DNA of 24,581 nt from positions 1-24,581 of the forward strand of contig CAZKUA010000013.1 in the NCBI GenBank assembly GCA_964555845.1, read 5' to 3'. The notes below the pieces were generated by a model that was not told the DNA's origin, made no database searches, and worked only from the letters and a program-made list of their open reading frames with translations. A program made the position numbers and the translations under genes. Source of the stretch: JALNXF01 sp964555845 (lineage in GTDB: Bacteria; Patescibacteriota; Gracilibacteria; BD1-5; UBA2023). Below are positions 8,940 through 18,980 of this stretch, piece by piece; within the stretch, counting starts at the first letter, position 1, and every line of letters begins with the position of its first letter.

Positions 8940-10280
8940 TTAATACTCCTCATTATTATCCATATTCTTTGCGACATCGTAGAATTTCATGAATTTCTTT
9001 TCGAATCTTAGGTCTACTTGTCAAATTGGTCAGTTACGGTTTTTTCTTACGAATATATTTGTAACTCATTTATTTTCGCTGAATTCGTCGTAGTAATCTT
9101 CTCTGTAAATCATCATAACAATATCGGCATCTTGCTCGATAGAACCTGATTCTCTTAGGTCTGATAATATTGGTTCTTTATTTTGTCTTCACTCAACTGA
9201 TCTTGATAATTGAGATAGTGCTAGAATTGGCACATTTAACTCTCTTGCGAGAGATTTTAATCATCTACTAATGTCTGATACTTCTTGCACACGATTGAAG
9301 GTATTTCCGCTCGTCATTAACTGCAGATAATCAATTATTATAAAATCAAGTCCTGATTCTATTTTAAGTCTTCTTGCTTTTGATTTTATTTCAAGTAAAT
9401 TTCATCCAGCCGAGTCATCTATAAATATCGAAGTTTTTGATAATTCCTCGAGTGCGTCTCACATTCTAGAAAATTCATCATCTTCGAGTAATCATTTTTG
9501 GAGTTTCCAACTATCTACTCACATAGCAGAACAAATTAGTCTATCTGTTAATTGTTCCTTACTCATTTCGAGAGAAAATACAGCAACATTTTTAGCTTGT
9601 GCACCGACAGCTTGCGCGATATTTAGAGCTAGAGCGGTTTTTCACATAGATGGACGAGCGGCTAGAATTACCATATCTCATTTTTTGAGTCATCCAAGTT
9701 TTTGGTCTAGGGATTTAAATCACGTTTGTATTTTACCAATATCAGCATTTTCTGGATTAGAGTGGATTTCTGCAAATTCTTCATATCTCAGATTTAAGAT
9801 ATCTTTAATATGAACTAGTTTATTTTGGATAAAAGTTTGAGTAACTCCAAAAAGCGATTGTTCAGATTTTTCAAGAATTTTATTCAATTCATCTTCCTCA
9901 TTATATCAATTCATTATTATTTGATTTCATGAATGAATTAATTTTCTAAGCACACTTTTATTCTTGATAATTTGAGCATATTCAAAAATATTAGCACTAG
10001 TAAAGACACTATTAGCCAACTCAATCAAAAATAAATTTCATCAAACCTTTTCAAGTTCTTTTCTATTATCTAAAACTTCTTTTACAGTAAGTAAATCTAT
10101 GGGTTTATTTTTTGAAAATAAATCAACCATTGCTTGGTAAATTAAGCTATGATTTGGCTCATAGAAATCAGCAGATGTTATAAGATTTCATACTTGTATC
10201 ATTCATTCCTTGTCTATAAGAATTGAACCAAGTACTCATTTTTCTGCATCTAGTGAATGAGGTGGGATTTTTGTTATCAT
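8940..10280 (-). CDS. dnaB: Replicative DNA helicase DnaB
   Basis: This is a 446-aa hexameric helicase. The N-terminal domain starts MITKIPPHSLDAEKGVLGSI, the typical DnaB opening. The RecA-like domain has Walker A PSMGKTALALN, whose invariant Gly is encoded by TGA, and a Walker B region DFIIIDYLQLM. The conserved arginine-finger segment LSQLSRSVEGRQ and the motif SDLRESGSIEQDAD follow. It ends with KNRNGPIG, where the first Gly is also TGA. It is the last gene of a minus-strand run after two TPR genes, 9 bp from its neighbour, and probably shares the bat transcript. It acts with the DnaG encoded at 1755. Confidence 0.95.
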
Positions 10281-10289
10281 TTTTAAAAA

Positions 10290-11183
10290 TTATTTACTAA
10301 AATTTTTTTCGAGCTCTAATTCTATGTTTAGTTTATCCATAAGTTCATTAACTTTTACATTATATGGTTCTATAACTTTTACTTTTTTTAGCATTTCTAC
10401 TGCGTCATTTCTTCTTCATAAATTCACGAAGTTTATGGCTTGTAGGTACAGCATATCCATATTTCTAGGATTATCTTTTAGATATTTTTTTGCAAAATCA
10501 AGAGAATCCTCAAAATATGATAAATGATGTCCAAGATTAGCAAGCATTTCAATTGCTTCGGTGTTTTTCTTATCAAGTGAATGAAGTTTTTTATAAATTT
10601 CGTAAGCCACCTCATATTTTGATTGAAGCGATAATATAAATCAAAGTTTCAAATAAATTTCTGTATCTACATCATTTAAAACAATCAAATCCTTATAAAT
10701 TAGCTCTGCTTTCTTATAATCTTTATCTTTTTCATAAAGAGATGCGAGGAGTAAATTAAGGTCTTTATTAAATTTATCAATACTCAATCATTCTATAATT
10801 TTAGCTTTAGCATCCACATATTCTCATCTGGCTATTTTTGTTTTAGTTATTTTTATAAATTCTGAAATATTATTTTTTTCTTCAGGTGTTAATTCTTCTT
10901 TAGCCTTTTCTTTATTTTTCTCATTTTTTAATGAATTATTTTCATCCGTATTTTCTCAGTTTTCCACTATTTTTGTAGAATTATCGTTTTCATCTGCATT
11001 TTCTTCTTTTGCCATCTCATTTATTGTATCCTCTATGTTTATTCTTTTTGGCGACACAATATTTCTAATTCTTATCAAAAAATTCGTAGTCTCATACATC
11101 ATATGGAATACAATATAAACTAGATTTAGCAATAAAAATAATATTTCGTATTTAAGTAATGCCGACGAAAGTAGAAAATCCAT
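10290..11183 (-). CDS. TPR-repeat membrane protein
   Basis: This is a 297-aa protein. A single transmembrane segment (about residues 10-30) is followed by a charged Asn/Glu/Lys-rich linker (about 60-105) and a helical repeat region. That region contains TPR-like units, for example around LGFILSLQSKYEVAYEIYKK and the following AIEMLANLGHHLSYFEDSL segment. TPR proteins are scaffolds; in Bat clusters they accompany membrane VWA proteins. It lies 73 bp downstream of the first TPR gene and 9 bp upstream of dnaB. The start is ATG at 11183, with no Shine-Dalgarno. The exact role is unknown. Confidence 0.8.
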
Positions 11184-11210
11184 ATTTTAAATAAAATTAT
11201 AATATGATAG

Positions 11211-11238
11211 AATATATATATTTTTTAATTTTTTTCAA
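11211..11238 (-). promoter_or_regulatory. Possible internal promoter before TPR gene and dnaB
   Basis: On the minus strand TTGAAA (11238-11233) is followed after 16 bp by TATATT (11216-11211), leaving a leader of about 20-25 nt. The region is extremely AT-rich, so a chance match is possible. Confidence 0.35.
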
Positions 11239-11256
11239 ATTTTATAAAAATTTTAC

Positions 11257-12195
11257 CTACCAATCTCTTTTATTTCCAGAATCATCTGGGATAATTTGGT
11301 TAAATAATTCGTCATTTCAGAAGAAATTATTTATCATATCGTTCATTGTTTCTGGTTTGCTTGTGCCATTTCTCAGGAATTGTTGATTTTGTTTATTGAA
11401 ATCTTTGAGATACTGCAAATATTGTTCTAGCTCTTTTTTCTCGCTCTCTGTTAATTTCTCACTATCACTTCCTGAGCCTCATAAATTAGAAAATCATGTT
11501 CATTGATTTGTCCATGTTTTTCATCCGGCGCTATTTTGTTGTTGTCAGTTTTGAGATTCTTTTTGTTCTCACTCTTTTCATTGATTTTTGTCATCTTCAT
11601 ATCCACTTCCAGATTGTTTATTTTTTTCGTTTTGCTTTTTTTGTTCTTCTTCTTTCTTCTTTTTGGCTTCCTCTTGCTTTTTCTTTTCTTCCTCCTCTTT
11701 TTTCTTTTTCTCTTCGAGTTTTTTTAGCTTATCTAGGACAAATAAATAATTTTTATTGGTTTCGTCTTTGTCTATATTTACATCTAAAGTAAGCGCTTTT
11801 TTATAGAAACTAACTGAATTTTTCCATAGTTCAATTTTCTTGTTATCATCTTTTTCAGTTTCTCAGAGTTTATAGAATGCATTTCAGAGATTATGACTTT
11901 TATTGAAAATATTTTTATCGTCTTTTTCAGTCATTTTGCCATAATTTTGGATTGCATCTTTGTAATTTTGTTTTTTGTACAAGGCATTTCACGCATTATT
12001 AAAGATTACATTTTTTTCATCTGTAAATGGCATTGCGACTGAATAATCGTTTTCTGCACCTGTATAATTTTTTTGCGAATATTCTAGATTTCATTTTGTG
12101 GTGTAATAAAATGAAACTGGCGTTTTTACATCCAAAATAAAGGCTCAAATAATAGCACAAATTATTATAAAGATGGTTATATTTAATTTATTCAT
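11257..12195 (-). CDS. BatC/BatE-like TPR protein
   Basis: This is a 312-aa protein. An N-terminal membrane segment (MNKLNITIFIIICAIIGAFI) is followed by TPR-type repeats (units around NLEYSQKNYTGAENDYSVA, NAGNALYKKQNYKDAIQNYG and NLGNAFYKLGET). Then comes a long Lys/Glu/Gln coiled-coil tract (about 160-190) and a Gly/Ser/Asn/Gln-rich tail ending in KRDW. The TPR region followed by a charged low-complexity tail is the usual layout of TPR proteins beside batA and batB. Its ATG overlaps the end of batB by 13 bp. A weak AGAGAG precedes the start. It probably scaffolds the VWA proteins at the membrane (inference). Confidence 0.82.
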
Positions 12196-13070
12196 TTTCT
12201 CTCTTTGTTAGGAATTAAATATCAAATTAAAAGCAAAACTCCCGAAATTATAACTAAATATCTTTGACTTTCATTGTCCTTGTTGATTTTTTTTACATTA
12301 ACTGAATTAATAAAATCACTCTTTACATTATTTAAGCTATCAACCGCACTAGCTTTTATATATTTTCCAGCTCATAAATCTTTGATATCGACTAAATTTT
12401 TCTCATATAATTTACTTATAACAAACTGATCATTATAGGATTTATAAACATCATTTCAGAAAAAATCAGTTCAAATTGGAATTTTTCCTCACTCTTTAGT
12501 TCAGACTCAGACTGAAAATATTTTAATTTTTCTTGAGTTTATTAGTGATTTTATTCCGAGTCTATCTATCTTATCTTCAGTCTCTCATCCATCGCTCATT
12601 ACTACGAAATTTTTTATAGAATTTTTTCAGACAGTTCATATTCAGAGCTTCAATGCTTCTAAGAAATTTGTTCAAGGAGATGAAATTGTCTTGGAATTTA
12701 GGTTATCTAAGAAATTGATAAAAGTGTTAAATTCAGTCGTAATAGGGGAGATTATGTTGGCTTTTCCAGCGAATGCAATAAGTCAGTAGGAATTATTGGG
12801 ATTTGAAGAAATTAAATTTTTAATAAGTACTTTCCCAAAATTCAGTCTGCTAATTTTGTTAGAATTATAGCTTATATCCTCAACATTCATACTAGTAGAA
12901 GTATCGAGAATAAAAATTATATCGTTTCAACTTACAGTCTCAGATTTGCTCTCAAATATTTGAATATTAAATAAACTCATTGCGAGAGCCAAAAAACCAA
13001 GTCAAAATAAAATATTTTTTAAGATATTTTTGGTTTTGTTTAAAATGTAGTTTCTAGAATTGTCTTTCAT
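12183..13070 (-). CDS. batB: VWA-domain membrane protein, BatB-like
   Basis: This is a 295-aa protein with an N-terminal membrane helix (about 18-38), a von Willebrand factor A domain and a C-terminal membrane helix (about 268-285). The metal-ion-dependent adhesion site is complete: DTSTSM near residue 56, a Thr in SPGTNFLEAL, and an Asp in VVMSDGGE. Bat proteins are membrane-associated VWA/TPR complexes, named from Bacteroides aerotolerance and often activated by a MoxR ATPase; no moxR is seen in this window. It starts 3 bp after the batA stop. The end is unusual: the TGA overlapping the next ATG is read as Gly, and three extra residues (Gly-Ile-Asn) follow before TAA. Confidence 0.85.
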
Positions 13071-13073
13071 AAA

Positions 13074-14105
13074 TTATGATTTAATTTTATAAGTAATTTC
13101 AAAAACTAGGTAAATTCAAATAGTTAAAACAAGTAAATAAAGGTATTTTTCTATTTGAAATACAAAGTTTTTAGTGGTTTTCACTTGTATTTTAGATTTA
13201 TTTAATCAAGCTAATTTTGCAAATATTTCTCCGAGTTTCTTCTCATCTTTTGCCAGATAATATTCTCATCCAGTCTCACTTGCTATATATTTAAGCGTTT
13301 TTTCGTCCAAATTTGCTTTAATGGGTTTCCCGGTATTATCCAGAAAAAATTTCTTATTTCCGTACCCATCTGTCATATAAAGGTCGGTTCCAACTGGATC
13401 TCAAATTCAAATTGAGTACATTTTAATATTTTTATCTTTAATATATTTAGTCGCGGTTTTTGGGTCAATTCAGACATTAGCTTCTCCATCTGTAATTAGG
13501 ATTACAACTTTTTCTCTCTTTTTCTCAATGCTAATTTTGCTATCTAAGCTCTCAAAAGCCTGCATCAAAGCGTCTCAAATCGCAGTTCCGCTCAATCCTG
13601 GAATATTTTGATTTATACTGTCTGTGTCAATATTTTCGATAAATTGAACTAAAGTATTATAATCAAAAGTTAATGGCACCGAAACAAACGGTTTTCCTGC
13701 AAAAATCACCATAGATAACCTGTCAGAGTCTATTTTTTGAATGAAATTTACAATTACTTTTTTGGCCGCCTCAATTCTGTTTGGTTTCACATCTTCCGCT
13801 AGCATTGATTTTGAAATATCTAAAACTAGCGCAATATCTATACCATTTTTTGACTCCTCAACTGTGATATTATAAGCTCCAGGATTTGCAATAATTATGA
13901 CAAAAAGCGAGAAAATTAAAACTTTTAAGAAAGTTTTAAAATACTTAATCCAGACATTTCCTCAAAAAGCCTTCTTCAAAAGCTCAATTTCCCTGAATTT
14001 TATTCAATATTTATTATTTCTTAATTCAAAATACAAAATAACTGGAATTAATAAAAGCAAAGCAAAAAACTCCGGATTTCTAAAAAATTGTCATAAAATA
14101 GTCAT
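13074..14105 (-). CDS. batA: VWA-domain membrane protein, BatA-like
   Basis: This is a 343-aa protein with two N-terminal hydrophobic helices (about 12-26 and 57-75), a VWA domain and a C-terminal helix (about 318-335). The metal-binding site is DISKSM near residue 95, with a later Thr in LSGTAIGDAL and an Asp in LITDGEAN. The N-terminal FRNPEFFALLLLIPVILY is the typical BatA opening. It is first in the minus-strand run batA-batB-TPR-TPR-dnaB. It is named by similarity in layout and motifs, and the substrate is unknown. The start is ATG at 14105 in the native AT-rich context. Confidence 0.87.
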
Positions 14106-14146
14106 AATTTCACTTATTTAATCAAACTAAATTCAAACTTTATCCA

Positions 14147-14173
14147 ATTATATATTTTTTCCAATTTTTACAA
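14147..14173 (-). promoter_or_regulatory. Possible promoter of the bat operon
   Basis: On the minus strand a perfect TATAAT (14152-14147) lies 15 bp after TTGTAA (14173-14168), about 42 bp before the batA ATG. The short spacing weakens the call. It is divergent from the promoter at 14186. Confidence 0.4.
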
Positions 14174-14185
14174 TTTTCTTTTTAC

Positions 14186-14215
14186 TTGACTTTTAATAAT
14201 TTTTTCTTATATATT
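14186..14215 (+). promoter_or_regulatory. Promoter of the 202-aa gene and tandem paralogs
   Basis: TTGACT (14186-14191), an 18-bp spacer and TATATT (14210-14215) give a leader of about 25 nt that carries TAACT just before the ATG at 14248. Confidence 0.6.
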
Positions 14216-14247
14216 AGAATATTGAGTTTATTTTTTAACTACATTTT

Positions 14248-14856
14248 ATGTCAGATTTATTATCATCAAAACTTGATGAAATTCAACAAGATGCAGAAAT
14301 AAAAAAGAGTTGATTTAAATTTATTTATTCTTTGATTGAAAGCAATCTTAGAGAATATCAAGGAATTTTTCATACTCAAGAAGAAGAAATTAATTCTGCT
14401 AAACAAATAATATTTAACGAATTAAAGAGAATATTAGAATATCTTATTGATGAAGAAATGCGTCCACTCTGAATAAGAATATTTACTAGAAAATTAAATA
14501 AACTAGATGAAAATAATATGATTATTGATATTGGTTTTGCTGAATTTAAGCCAATTACTCCAAGAGATGAAATGGAAAGAAGTTCTAGAATTCATATTCT
14601 ATGAAATAAAAAAAGAGATTTTAAAAAATGATTGTTAAGTATTTTTAAAAATGAAGATGAGATTGAAGTTACTGATGATGAGATAGAATATTATATTAAT
14701 AAAGTGACTTGGTCACATAAATTATTTCTAACTCAAAAATGAAGAGATACTATCAACGCCTATCTTAGGGCCACATGAAGAGATGAACTTGATGTAATTA
14801 AAGAAAAAGTAAATGAAACAAGAGAAAAAATGCTTTGAATTATTTGTTCAATTTAA
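14248..14856 (+). CDS. Hypothetical protein, 202 aa
   Basis: I do not recognise this family. The protein is charged and mostly helical by composition, starting MSDLLSSKLDEIQQDAEIKK. It has Glu/Ile/Lys-rich stretches at about 45-70 and 150-200 and a central segment MIIDIGFAEFKPITP that looks like a beta hairpin. There is no signal peptide or transmembrane helix. TGA encodes six or so glycines. It is first in a likely three-gene unit with the two large paralogs (33 bp to the next start), each start having the same AT-rich TAACT or similar leader. It does not share the paralogs' motif. Confidence 0.75.
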
Positions 14857-14889
14857 AATTTATTATATTTATTTTTTAACTATAAATTT

Positions 14890-16560
14890 ATGGGGTGATA
14901 TGAATGAGGTTATGGATGATGATGCGATGGATGTCATTGTTACTGATGATGACACGATGGATGTTATGTATATCCAAAAAGTAAAAATAGTGATTCTGTA
15001 GAGATTGTGAATACTCACGATATTACAGAGGAAGATATTCAAAAATGAGCTTCCGAGGAGTTTTGTAAGAATGAAGCAGAATTGCTGGGTTCTAAAACTG
15101 TGTCTAGAATTATAAATCTTGTCGAGAGAAAAAACTGGGAACAATCTCCGACAGAGCCCGAATCTTATGTTTGTGATGAGATTTATAATAGATTTATTAA
15201 ATTAAGTCCGATTTCAAAGAAGGAAAGAGATTACTTATTATCTTTTTTTGAGAATGAAAAAACGAAATCTACTGCTCAGGAAATTGTCTCAAAACTAAAT
15301 ATCCAACATTGACCAGAAAATAAGATTTTTATAAGACATTATTTAGAAAATTTAACATGAGAAAATGATGTTTCAAAAGCATTAAAATCTATTTTATATA
15401 CGCTTAAAAATTATCCTTTTGTAGTAGATTTTGATTTTGAGAAGTTAGCTTATTTTAAAGACACAAAAATAGAATGACAAAAATATTTTACTTATTCACA
15501 GAATGATGAAATATGACTTATGGTAACTGTCGATAATAAAATATTTTGTTTAGATGCAGATTTTGAAAATCTAACATTAATTAATGATTATTGATTAATT
15601 TTTGGAAGTGTTAAATGAAAAAAAATTGAATGAGTTTTTGATACTGATATTATGACAGACTCACCACTAAAATATAAGAATACTTGAGTTTTTTGCCAAT
15701 TTAATTGAACTGGATTTGACCTAATTTATGGGAAACACTGAATTAAACAAGTTAATAAACTTTCATCTTCATCGACAGGATTTCTAATATCTTTATGAGA
15801 TAATGAAGAACAATGAGTTTTGAAAGTTTCTGAAATATGAGAATGTGGGGAAAAAGTGGATGAAAACTGAAAAAAGGAATTTAAAGTAGAAAAGATTTTA
15901 GAACCAAAATTTAATAGTATTCAAATTGAAAATGAATTTATTTTTGGGTTTACAAATTCTTGAAATGTTGATTTAAAAGCTTTAGAAATTTATAACTTAA
16001 AATGAGAGAAATCACCTGTTGAAATAGAATATAAATATTGAAAAAGCCCAGATATTGAATTTTTTAATAAATGAGAAAATTTAGCTTTAACAGGTAAAGA
16101 TTGACGAAATATTTATAGAGTTTATAAAAATAATGAAACAAGTAATTTAATTCCAATTATAGGATTACAATGATTAAAACAAAATGCCCAATCTATCCAG
16201 TATATTAGTGAGGCATTATCTTGAGAATTTCCTGCACATTTAGAGTATTTGAATTGAAAAAATGTAGTAGCTATAATTAAATCTGATAGCTGTAAAGAAT
16301 TAATTAAGTTGAAAGATAACAATAAACTTTGGGTTGAATATAATAAAGTTACTTGATTATTGTCAATTGGATATCATAATTCTTTCCCTAAATATGTCTG
16401 GTTTTATAAAGATTGAAGATTATATCCTCCTAAGAAATGATATAAATTTAGTAAAAACTCTTATAAAAAATGAATTTTCTGAAAATGGGTAGATATAAAA
16501 TCTTTTGACCAAATAAAGGATTTTATTAAGCCAGTAGTGAATTATCCAGTTGTTTTATAG
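14890..16560 (+). CDS. Large hypothetical protein, tandem paralog 1
   Basis: This is a 556-aa protein of an unrecognised family. The first 30 residues are extremely rich in Gly, Cys, His and Tyr (MGGYEGGYGGGCDGCHCYGG at the start), with 7 of 12 glycines as TGA. At about 50-75 comes the block shared with the next gene (DIQKGASEEFC, then SKTVSRIINL), followed by a helical domain (YNRFIKLSPISKKERDYLLS) to about residue 180. The rest is aromatic- and Gly-rich, apparently beta-repeat-like, with motifs such as GFDLIYGKHGIKQV and YKDGRLYPPKKGYKF. It contains one CGA codon (16105), rare here. There is no signal peptide, so it may be cytoplasmic or exported by an unknown route. The start at 14890 matches the native TAACT leader. 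Confidence 0.8.
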
Positions 16561-16586
16561 TTTATTTAATATTTAATTTTAATTTT

Positions 16587-18335
16587 ATGTTTTTAATAGA
16601 TTGATTTCCTAATAGTGAAGATGAAAATACATATCCTTATCCAACTTTTCCTGATGTGGAATCTGCGATTAAGGCTTTTACAATTGGTAAGGATGATAAT
16701 AAAAAAGAGGAAGATTTACAAAAATGAGCTTCACAGGAATTTTGTAGTAATGAGATAGAATTATTGAGTTCTAAAACTGTGTCAAGAATTATTAAAATCG
16801 CAGAAACTGAGAAATTAAATAGGGATTTCCAGACTTTAACACTTGATAAACCAGAGAAAATCGCTACTTCACACAGTCTTTTATTAGATGTTTTAAAGAT
16901 TTCCAAGAAACGGCCAGAAATGAATAGTTATGATAGATTTATAAATGGAGAACCTATTTCAAAGAGTGAAAGAGATTATCTAATTACTTTATTTAAAAAT
17001 CCAGAAATTAGAGAGATTATCCTAGATACTCTGTCAAAAATAAACATCCTATATTGAAAAGAAAATAAGGATTTTATAAGAAGATTTCTAGAAAATGAGA
17101 AGTGAGAATATGATATCTCAAATCCTCTAAGATGTGTACTTCATAAGCTTGAGAATTATCCATTTGTGCTTGATTTTAGCTTTGATGAGATCACTCCAGT
17201 TAAATTTAATGTCAAATATCCAGTTTGATGACAGTATTTTGATTACAAGAAATGAAATAAGTCAGGTTTTGTAGTAAAATTAGATGATAAATTATATTCT
17301 GTAGATGCTATTTTTAGTAAAATATGGATTATGTGAAATTGACTTATTTTTTGATCTTTTGATTTAGAAGAAGACGCTGATAATAAAAAAGAAACTGCTT
17401 GAATTTTTTATAGTTTTAATATGATGTGAGGATTTGATATAATTTATCCAGCTAAATGAATTACAGATGTTTATTTTTTCGAGGAATGATTGCTTAAATC
17501 TAAATGAGAAAATGGTAAATTCTGATTATTGGAAGTTACAGAGAAAGATGAAAATAAAGAAACTTATAAAGATAAATTTGAAATATCTGAAATTCTAGAT
17601 CCTAGTTTTGATGAAATAAAAAGTAAATATTGATTTTTATTATGATTTAATGTAGAAAAAAATTATAATTATTGAAAACTAGAAATTTTTAAATATCTAA
17701 AAGCAGATTTTAATCAAAGTCCTATTAGAATAAAGAGCTCAGTTTCTAAATTATTAGATAAAGATTATGTTCGTTACTATGAATTTTTAGGAGGTAGTAT
17801 TGGTGTTAATTTTTATGAAGATTGAAAAATTATTGATATAGAGACTCTAGAATGACATAATTTCTATTCTTTAAGTAATGATGGAAGTGCCCTAGTTCCT
17901 ATAGATTGATTACAATGATTTGGAGTTGAATATTTTTCTACCTTAGAGTGATTATTTAAATGAGAACCTACATTTATTGAAGACAATGCGGATAATACTG
18001 AAACTTTAGTTATTTTTGATAAGGCTTCTCAAAAATTTTCTAAACTAGTTAAATGAGATAATCTACAAGATAGAGTATGATTTGCAATTTTCTCAAAATT
18101 ATGATTTGCAATTTTCGAAGATAAAAAACATACATATATTGCATACAATGACTGAACAATTTTTCGTTTAAAACCTTGATATAAAGCTTATCATAAAAAT
18201 CCAACAAGTTCATTTTGTATAGTGAAAAAGTGATTTTTTAAAAATAAAGATTTAGGGTTTATATACACTGAAGAAGAACTATTAAATTATGCAGATTTAG
18301 TTTTGCCTGGAGATTTGCCAATTGAGATAAAATAA
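16587..18335 (+). CDS. Large hypothetical protein, tandem paralog 2
   Basis: This 582-aa protein is clearly related to the gene before it. The blocks DLQKGASQEFC, SKTVSRIIKIAE, YDRFINGEPISKSERDYLIT, a DFIRRFLENE-like motif and LENYPFVLDFSFDE align in order with the first 200 residues of paralog 1. The C-terminal two thirds share the aromatic/Gly-rich pattern (GFDIIYPAKGITDVYF, YNDGTIFRLKPGYKAYHKNP). The N-terminus differs: the Gly/Cys-rich leader is replaced by an acidic Pro/Tyr segment (EDENTYPYPTFPDVES). It contains one CGG codon at 16911. It lies 26 bp after paralog 1 and is closed by a strong terminator, so it looks like the last gene of the unit. Function is unknown; WG-type beta-repeat proteins are a loose comparison only. 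Confidence 0.8.
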
Positions 18336-18339
18336 TCTG

Positions 18340-18374
18340 AAAAAATACTTAAGAATTTTTCTTAAGTATTTTTT
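18340..18374 (+). terminator. Intrinsic terminator after the paralog pair
   Basis: AAAAAATACTTAAG pairs with CTTAAGTATTTTTT across an AATTTTT loop, with a T tract on the right and an A tract on the left. Confidence 0.85.
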
Positions 18375-18376
18375 AT

Positions 18377-18404
18377 TTGCAATAATTTGAGTTTCGATTA
18401 TTAT
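18377..18404 (+). promoter_or_regulatory. Promoter of the cNMP-binding gene
   Basis: TTGCAA (18377-18382), a 16-bp spacer and TATTAT (18399-18404) put the start of transcription near 18411, followed by a leader that contains CTAACT 8 nt before the ATG. Confidence 0.6.
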
Positions 18405-18432
18405 CAGTTCATTACTTTCTAACTTAAAATTT

Positions 18433-18861
18433 ATGAACTTTGATTTAAATGAATTAAAATCTCTTTATGTTTTTGAATGATTAGAAAGTGACGTTATCGT
18501 TTCTATTTTAAAAAATTCCAAAATTAGAAATTATAAATCAGGTGAGATAATATGTAAAGAATGAGATAAAGAAGCCAAGGAAGCTTATATTATTGTATCA
18601 GGAAATGTGAATATTTATATTGATGCAAAATTTGTAAAGAAATTATCTAAATGAGATATTTTCTGAGAGTATGCTCTAATTAGAGAGGAAGAAAGAACTG
18701 CTACAGTTGTAGCAGAAACCGATACAACTTGTATAATTTTAAATCTTGATTCCCTAATTCAAATAGCCAGCGATGATATTAAATTAAACAAAATTATGAT
18801 TTCAAGAATTAATGAAAACATAGAAAAAAAACTTTGAATATTCAAAGAATATGATTTTTAA
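18433..18861 (+). CDS. Cyclic nucleotide-binding domain protein
   Basis: This 142-aa protein is little more than a single cNMP-binding (CAP effector-type) fold. YKSGEIICKEGDKEAKEAYI opens the beta barrel, and the phosphate-binding cassette reads GDIFGEYALIREEERTATV, matching G-E-x-A-L-x5-R-x-A. A C-terminal helix follows and there is no helix-turn-helix, so it is not a CRP-type DNA-binding regulator by itself. It may act as a small sensor or a regulatory partner. The three Gly of the cassette region that I checked are TGA codons. It has its own promoter and is followed by an inverted repeat, so it is probably monocistronic. Confidence 0.88.
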
Positions 18862-18866
18862 AATAT

Positions 18867-18944
18867 CGTCACCCTGAGCGTAACGAAGTGAAGTCGAATG
18901 GGTCTTTTTAATTGAAAGATTCTTCGACTACGCTCAGGATGACG
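18867..18944. repeat. Inverted repeat of the GTCACCCTGAGCG type
   Basis: The left arm CGTCACCCTGAGCGTAACGA is mirrored by a right arm ending in CGCTCAGGATGACG. Together they span 78 bp with a short T-rich centre and can form a long imperfect hairpin. The next few bases (GGAATGACAATT) carry a further partial copy. The unit resembles the one at 8839-8917 in architecture but not in sequence, so two subfamilies are present. Confidence 0.7.
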
Positions 18945-18980
18945 AATTGGAATGACAATTTAATAATTTAACCAATATTT

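Noticed and set aside
11503..11792. Phe/Leu-rich plus-strand frames
   Set aside because: They are the reverse of the Lys/Glu coiled-coil and tail of the minus-strand TPR gene, a typical AT-rich shadow.
14813..15144. Short frames on both strands around 14813-15144
   Set aside because: They overlap paralog 1 in other frames. The true frame carries the block shared with paralog 2 and is open from 14890 to 16560 with TGA as Gly.
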